Assembly (NCBI GenBank): GCA_014526335.1
Contig: JACTAT010000059.1
Span: 2,999,312 to 3,063,311, forward strand
Reading direction: 5' to 3'
From: Chrysaora quinquecirrha
Taxonomy: Eukaryota; Cnidaria; Scyphozoa; Semaeostomeae; Pelagiidae
DNA length: 64,000 nucleotides
This document shows positions 58,501-64,000 of the stretch, one piece after another. The notes beneath the pieces were generated by a model. It worked only from the letters and a program-made list of their open reading frames with translations, was not told the DNA's origin and ran no database searches. The number at the start of each line of letters is the position of its first letter. Positions within the stretch are counted from its first letter, which is position 1. A program made the translations under genes and the position numbers.

Positions 58501-61500
58501 AAAAGTACAAATGTTTTACCCAGCGGAAAGGGGGCCAACAAATCCATGAAGCAATGCGAGCCCAAGGGTAATGTAATTGTACTAAGTCTATAGTAGGGGG
58601 TTTTCTAAGGGAAGCATTAGAGTATTTCAATTTCTGCAGGCCCCTTTAGAGTCTGGTCCCCGAGGCTTTAACCCCGCCGGACCTTCATCTCGACGGCACT
58701 ATAAGTTCACTCTGTGCTACACACGACACCACAGCAAAACAAAACAACTTCAATTCACGATAACCCTGAGCAAGAGGGAGTGGGACCCACAGTATATGCA
58801 CTTATACTTATAGGTGACTATATGCAATTATCTCTGCATTACTGGATCGTGGCTATAATCAATCTACAGTTAACCAATAGTGTATAATGAATTTCGAACA
58901 AGGTTGAAGCTGTTGTAGCATAGGAACACTAGAAGAATTATAGGATTTAAGGATTCTACGTCTCTGTACCGAAACTCAGAGAAATCATTTCCCCTTGAGA
59001 ATCTTTGGTTTATTAAGGGTTTCTTGAAGAGTTAACGCGTTCGAGAAGCGCATTTCACTCTTCAACAAAGTGTACGAGATTTCTGTTTAAACCAAAGGAT
59101 TTCCAAATGATCTTCATGAAAACAATAGGATTTCCAGCAAGTGTACGAGGTTTCCAAGAGTGAATCGCCCCTCGGAGTTGGAAGCCTACGAAAACATCGC
59201 ACATTACTCTTGATCAAAACTCTGTCTAGTGTTAGCCACTGCAATCAATACAAATCAACAAATGGTACGTACCTCTTTTGTTTGGGAATCTATAAATCTG
59301 ACGTATATATTTGCTTCGCCTTTGGTTCCTGACGAAAATAAAGATTTACGTTATAAGCAATGGAGTAAAGTCAATGGCAACTTAAAACATCTAAGTTAAA
59401 AGGAGCATCTTGTTTAAAGGACATTCAAACCAACTCTATCACCGCTTTTCTTAATGTCTATAAAAGATTGGAGGGGGGTTGGAAATACGGTCACACGATC
59501 AATGACCGGAGGAAGGTCAGATAGAACAATGGAGATGAATCTCACGCCACACCAAAGACACATCTGGTTTTCAGTGGTTAGTGAGGAAGGTTTACAGCAA
59601 GGCGTTTTTCTGTCTGGAGGAAGACTGAACCCTTTTCTTGAATCTCGTCTACGACTTAATAAAGCCAGAGTAATTCTAATGTTACGTAACACTTTTGGGG
59701 GAAACGGAAATCTTGGACGTCGTTACCATGTGTGACTTAAGACTTTTAGCTCGACAAAAAAGAATAAGTTTATTGTCCATTACCTAATGACAATTGCTTA
59801 TTTATGGTATTTTATAGCAACTGACAAGTGTCAGCTTTAACCTTGTCGATTCCCTTTAATGTTAATTTTTTCGATAGATAGACGTTTAAAGGGGGAGAGG
59901 GGAGGGGGTCTAGAATTAGAAGGGTAGGGTTAACGCTACGTTATGTTTGAATGATTACTGAAGGAATAAGGAAAGAGAAACACAGCCTATAGGACATAGT
60001 CCAACTTTTGTGGCTACGTCTAACTTTATTGACCACAAAAAAGAAATAATTTTTTCTGCTTTTAGGCTATTTCATGGTTATAACAGTATGTCAAAGTGGA
60101 GCAGAGAAAAATTAATTTAAACATGATGCAAGGGCATTTCTCTCTGTAAATGTTAGAGACGCATAGATCATACAATGAATGTCAATGAAAACTAAAACAG
60201 CATACCATCTCCATACACAAGATTTAGCTGATACTGAATTCCATTGTTGTTCTTTCTGTCCTCCTGAAATAAAGAAAAGTGACATGAAGTACAAAATATA
60301 AACTCATTGCCTGATTTCCAGTTACCGCCGCCACCAACTTCTGCTGTTGTTGTTGTAACCTAAACGCATCTTTCTTATCAACGCAAAAAGGAGTTCCGAT
60401 GCTCCGATTTATTAACCTGCTTCTATCGTTAAGCCCTGCACAAAAAGAAACTTGTCAGCAACATTGAAAAGCAAGAAAAGAGACAAAATACGAGTTTTTA
60501 GGGGGTACCTGTCATTCTTTGAGGGCTGAAAAACTAGATATTTTAAGCAACTTTGAGCTTGCGGAGCCAAAAAACCATTTGCTTATTGAAAAAAGTGTAC
60601 TCCTGTAAGATTTACGTACCTGGGTTTCGTCAACGAACCCAACAAATTTGCCTTTTTCCACCTCAACCGCATTGTTGTTTTTGTCGTAAAATGCGATGAC
60701 AAAGTGAAAGAAATTGCTTTTTCGTAGATTACTTGGCGGCTGTTTTTCAAACGAGGCTCGCACGATCTCATTCCTAAACGAAAGAAGAATCAGAATGAAA
60801 AACACAACTCAAAATGCTGTTTCATAGCAAAACAAAATAAACGTACGGCATAAAATATTGGGAGCGCTGCCCCCCCAAACCCCCGTTCATTACGCCGATA
60901 GAGTTGACTTGTTCAGTTACGTGTGGCGAGTCATCTTTTGATGAGGCGAGTTTACGAGAAGTGTGGCGACTTGACCGTGGCGAGTTGGCAGTGTGGCGAG
61001 TTGACCTGTTACCGGCTAAGGATCTACCCTTGGGTCTACTGACCGCTACCGACTCTATTAGCTTGATCAACGGGGACTCGGGGGTAGAGCCCAAAATATC
61101 AGTAAATAAATCGCTGACAGGCTGTCTAGTAGCTGTAAATGAGATTTTCATCAGGGATTCATCAACTTCATTAAATCTTAATTTCAAACTCAGGCGAGTT
61201 AGCCACCAAGGTGTGGCGATTGATCAAAACATTACTGGTAAATGCAATCTGTAGCGACTTGGTCGTGTGGGGAGTTTGCAGAACGCCATACCGCGAGTGG
61301 ACCGAGAAACCGTTGGTAATTGGCTCTCTTTTACTTATGAAATCGACAACCCTATTATCTTGCGGAAAAAAGTACATTGGAAATTGACACCAAATTGAAT
61401 GGTTACTAAGAAGATCAAAGACAAAACAAAAGTAATTTGTCGCGTGGACAACAAACTATTATCATTTACTTTTCGTTACAATTTGAAATTTTAAGCAGTT

Positions 61501-62228
61501 TAAAAAAGTGACGAATTCTTTACGCAAATGTTTCCCTAGTGATTTTATGAATGATGAGGAGTCATTTGCCGTAACAAATTCGTCCGCGTCCGCGTTTGCA
61601 TTGATAAAGTTGATGAAAATTTGGTATAAGAAAAATTTTGGTAACCTAGCTTGTTTGAACATTGTCAATGGTTTGAAAAACAAAAGTCTGAGCAATTCTC
61701 TGACAAGACTAGATACACCGCAAGGACGCGAAACCCAGCGCTTCCTTTCTTCAGTTAACGGATCTTATTAATTTTGTGAATCGTAGCTTTTTGAACGTTT
61801 GTAACAACATTTAGTGACAGTAAGGCGTAGTAGGCCAACAATTTCAATTTGCCGTGAAAGGGTTGGAGAACTTGCAGCGAGCTAGAGTGCTACAATGTAA
61901 ACATACAGTGACATAAATTTAAACAAAGCGCCAGCTCAAAGCTGAGGCAGCGTGCAGTTGAGATTCGCTTTCTGCAAACCGCCTTTTAAGTGAAATTTAC
62001 TTGACTGACTTACTCCGCATTCGAGAACTCCTCGACTTCGATAGACCAGCCTTTCGTGGTATCAGGCGTGTTGCTTCGTTCTGAGTTCGGCGAGGAAGCC
62101 TAACAAAACAAAGAAAAAGGGCAGGGAAAGTAGCGAAGCAAAAGTAATAAAAACTTGACAAGAAAAGCTTATCTAAAGTTTAGACTACGATGCCTCATGA
62201 GGCCACAAAATAAAACAAAATTTACCAT
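52534..62228 (-). CDS. EBF: COE/EBF (Collier/Olf/Ebf) transcription factor, ~581 aa
   Basis: Exons, right to left: ATG at 62228-62226, 62099-62014, 60773-60620, 60263-60206, 59328-59273, 58297-58224, 57702-57634, 56956-56757, 56002-55869, 55377-55251, 55053-54965, 54260-53789, 53201-53034, 52589-52534. All phases agree. The DNA-binding domain begins [20 protein letters not shown] and includes the COE zinc motif H-x3-C-x2-C-x5-C ([15 protein letters not shown]) and [20 protein letters not shown], then [11 protein letters not shown]. The IPT/TIG domain is [29 protein letters not shown]. The helix-loop-helix is [20 protein letters not shown] plus [15 protein letters not shown], with a single second helix as in invertebrates. 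The Ser/Pro/Gln-rich transactivation tail fills exons 12-14. COE proteins act as nuclear dimers in neural differentiation. Length is close to human EBF1. Only one COE gene is visible here. Confidence 0.94.
53347..53492 (-). mobile_element. tRNA-derived SINE, copy 3
   Basis: On the minus strand: GAGAGCCTTAGGCTGTATGACATGACTTGGAGAG, TTGGCGAATTCATTGGG, A-box-like TAGCCCAGTGG, B-box-like AGGTTCGATCCCC, then TTGTGATATGCCAC. More diverged than copies 1 and 2. In a COE intron between exons 12 and 13. Confidence 0.7.
59046..59172. mobile_element. MITE (AGGGGCAATTC-CTCCTTG family), copy 2
   Basis: Left AGCGCATTTCACTCTTCAA with AGTGTACGAGATTTC, right GTGTACGAGGTTTCCAAGAGTGAATCGCCCCT. Inverted-repeat ends and total length match 33806-33934. 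In the COE intron between exons 5 and 6, about 100 bp from exon 5. Confidence 0.6.
60458..60599. mobile_element. Right-end fragment of the AATAAGCAACTGG MITE
   Basis: CAACATTGAAAAGCAAGAAAAGAG through GGGGGTACC and TTGAGGGCTGAAA to TTGCTTATTGAAAAAAGTGTA matches 10699-10836. Its end lies only about 20 bp from the COE exon 3 donor (60619), very close for an insertion next to a conserved exon. Confidence 0.65.
60900..61320. repeat. GTGTGGCGAGTTGAC-type dispersed short repeats
   Basis: Variants of (G)TGTGGCGAGTTG/ACTTGAC occur at about 60905-61010 and again near 61190-61300 in the COE intron between exons 2 and 3. The inverted/related form TGGGGCGAGTTGAC is frequent at 63040-63290. A minus-strand open frame across it has no recognisable domain. 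It may be a degenerate minisatellite-bearing transposon. Confidence 0.45.
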
Positions 62229-62343
62229 TAGGGATGGATTTGTAGTATTCTCCGAGTAGTCCGCCACTGAGCTAGTTCTCTCGAGATTCTCAACCTTCCT
62301 CTGCTGTTCGCTGTAGATGATTCTCTGGAGAGCGGCGCTTCAT
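62226..62343 (-). promoter_or_regulatory. EBF: COE 5' leader with an 18-codon uORF
   Basis: On the minus strand an upstream ATG at 62343 opens a 17-residue frame (MKRRSPENHLQRTAEEG) that stops at 62290, 61 nt before the main ATG. The main ATG (62228-62226) is followed directly by the GTAAAT donor. The frame of the main ATG is open upstream only to a TGA near 62342. A translated uORF could dampen COE expression; that is an inference. Confidence 0.5.
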
Positions 62344-64000
62344 TTCTATTTATGATTTTTCCCTTGGAAAATACCAACGAGCGCAAAGAAGGAAGGCACA
62401 AAGCGCGTTTCTTTGAATTTTCATGTCGCAAATGTCATTCGCACTTGACAGCCAATCAGATCGCAGGACTGAGCGGGGATTTGTCACAAGGGACGTATAG
62501 TCACGTACGCAGGTGTTTCACTATTAGCCAATCAGTACAAGCGCTCCCCAAGAGATAAGATTGCTCATTTACTGTTGATAATGCTGCGTAATAAATTTGT
62601 ATAACATTGTCTTCAGGGACTATTGCCGATTAACTACAAAAGCATTCAACATTTGTACAAAACAATTTCAAAAATGAATAGAAGTGTTACTTTTCAATTT
62701 TTTATCATCCGAAAATCTTTTATTGAATTTGAAGGGTAGTTTTTAGCAAATCGAAAACTTGTTGTGAAACCTGGTAATATTACTAGCCGGAAAGTGGAAA
62801 CGGTAATTTATGCAACCTAGTTTATTTGACCTTTCGGCAGGCTACAAAAACGAGAGTTCGAGTGCAAGTAATGGAGGGTTCGAATGCAAAGCATAAGAAC
62901 ATGCAAAGCACAAAAAGCTTTTCAGAAATCTTTCCGGGAAATCTGAAAGAAAAGATTCATAGGAACAACTGCTGGCGAGGGCCCCACTACCAACTCGGGA
63001 TTTCTAAGAAAACCCAATAAAGGTGTACCAAGGAGTGAATTGCCCCTCACTGCTGGCCACTACCAACTAGCCCCACTACCAACTCGCCCCATTGCCAACT
63101 CTCCCCACTTCTAGGTCAACTTGCCCCACTTTCAAAGTCAACTCACCCCATCTACAAAGTTAACTCGTCCCATCTCAAAAGTCAACCCACCCCCCTTTTA
63201 TCACACTGATAGATTCACTCAATTTCTTTTTTCTATCATTTATGTAATAGTGGGGTGAGTTGGCTTGACAGATGGGGCGAGTTGTACGAGTGTTGCGATA
63301 ATCGATATTGTGGATTTGAAACAAGAAAGTATTGATTGAAAATTTGCAGCGGAAGAATTTATTATCTCAATAACTCCTTGTTACAAAAAGCGATCGCCTA
63401 TTTTCAAGAGATCTTCTTTCTTCTAAAAGTGTTCTGTGTAACATCGCAAGACGGTGGTACCGAGTCCGTTGTAATGTTCTTCACACTTCAGAAACAAAAT
63501 CTTTGGCAAGTCTCCAGTAAGTTTTCTCTTTCTTCTTTGCCAACTGGGAATACGAATGCGTAAGTCGCGTTCAAGATAGTTCTGTCCAAGATCTAATGAT
63601 CTCTGACTATACGAGCAATTTACTCTTTAAAGGTAAGGAGTGCGAATTGAAGTTACGGAGGTTCTGGAACAATAAGTCAGCAGTTATAAATACGATAAAA
63701 TACTAGTTCTCCTGAGCGTCGTATCGGTAAGGAACCACAACTTTACGAAAGTATCTGACGACAATGACGATATCTTCTGTGACGTTGACTTATGACAACG
63801 AAATAGCTAAGTGGGTGCTTAGGATTGAACTCCTCTTACAGTCACGGTGGAAATACGTGCTTTATAGTTCCCTCATTTCCGACAGGTATGACGACAGGTC
63901 TTTCAGAATAAATGTAAATATTGTACTTTTAAAATAAATAACGCGAATATCAATAGCTTTTCAATTCTGAGGTATTTTAAGTCGTAACAAGTGGCGGTGG
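62344..64000. other. Upstream flank of COE
   Basis: Presumed COE promoter and distal sequence. CCAAT-box motifs (AGCCAATCAG) occur on the plus strand at 62451-62460 and 62527-62536, 120-200 bp upstream of the leader. A MITE end is at 63022-63048 and a short-repeat tract at 63040-63290. No gene is supported on either strand out to the window edge. Confidence 0.45.
63040..63290. repeat. GTCAACTCGCCCCAC short tandem repeat tract
   Basis: About ten variants of CCCCACT-CCAACTCG / GTCAACTCACCCCAT in 63050-63195, then the inverted form TGGGGTGAGTTGGC / TGGGGCGAGTTG at 63250-63280, giving a weak long inverted repeat. Related to the tract at 60900-61320. Confidence 0.6.

Noticed and set aside
59414..59735. 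Overlapping ~92-residue ORFs on both strands in a COE intron
   Set aside because: Neither matches a domain I recognise. One may be a transposon remnant, but nothing confirms it.
60822..61254. Opposed 121- and 116-residue ORFs in COE intron 2
   Set aside because: They fall on a GTGTGGCGAGTTG short-repeat tract. Composition follows the repeat and no domain is visible.
63974..63990. AAGTCGTAACAAG at the right edge, resembling the conserved 3' end of small-subunit rRNA
   Set aside because: The match is only about 13 bases and no rRNA helices or other conserved blocks are found to its left; chance similarity.

Overview
Organism. This is a eukaryotic nuclear window with AT-rich introns, canonical GT-AG splicing and many short non-autonomous transposons. 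The genes read as those of an early-branching metazoan, most likely an anthozoan cnidarian (coral, corallimorph or anemone). Reasons: a COE/EBF gene without the vertebrate duplicated helix, a secreted mosaic protein combining a ShKT domain with LamG domains, and metazoan SEC23IP, REEP and ATG13 orthologues. Species cannot be fixed from sequence alone. Exon models were built by hand from splice signals, phase continuity and family similarity; no alignment was run.

Layout. All seven supported genes lie on the minus strand. From right to left (5' to 3'): COE/EBF transcription factor (62228-52534, 14 exons); ATG13 (50879-49461, one exon); SEC23IP, a SAM/DDHD phospholipase-like ER-exit protein (48728-37948, 18 exons including a 12-nt microexon); a REEP1-4-type ER-shaping protein with a long tail (35475-23525, 10 exons); a large secreted protein with signal peptide, acidic and Met/Pro/Gln-rich parts, ShKT and two LamG domains (18748-8139); an intronless FERM-domain protein (6405-5224); and the first coding exon of an unidentified gene (4018-3872) that continues off the left edge.

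Mobile DNA. The left 3.7 kb holds a Penelope-like retroelement remnant (reverse transcriptase plus GIY-YIG end). Its catalytic segment is tandemly repeated four times at 168 bp, and it is bracketed by ~217-bp inverted repeats. REEP intron 6 contains a 5.8-kb piggyBac composite: two long arms in inverted orientation, both ending in the transposase-3' terminus, with TTAA on each side. Introns elsewhere carry a tRNA-derived SINE family, several MITE families, minisatellites and two long microsatellites.

Cross-cutting points. At least five frame breaks look like missing single bases: two in the secreted gene, one in SEC23IP, and others in the Penelope copy and one piggyBac arm. This suggests assembly deletions rather than gene death. 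ATG13, SEC23IP and REEP, all ER/autophagy/early-secretory genes, sit side by side; this may be coincidence. COE has its start codon as the last three bases of exon 1, preceded by a short uORF.
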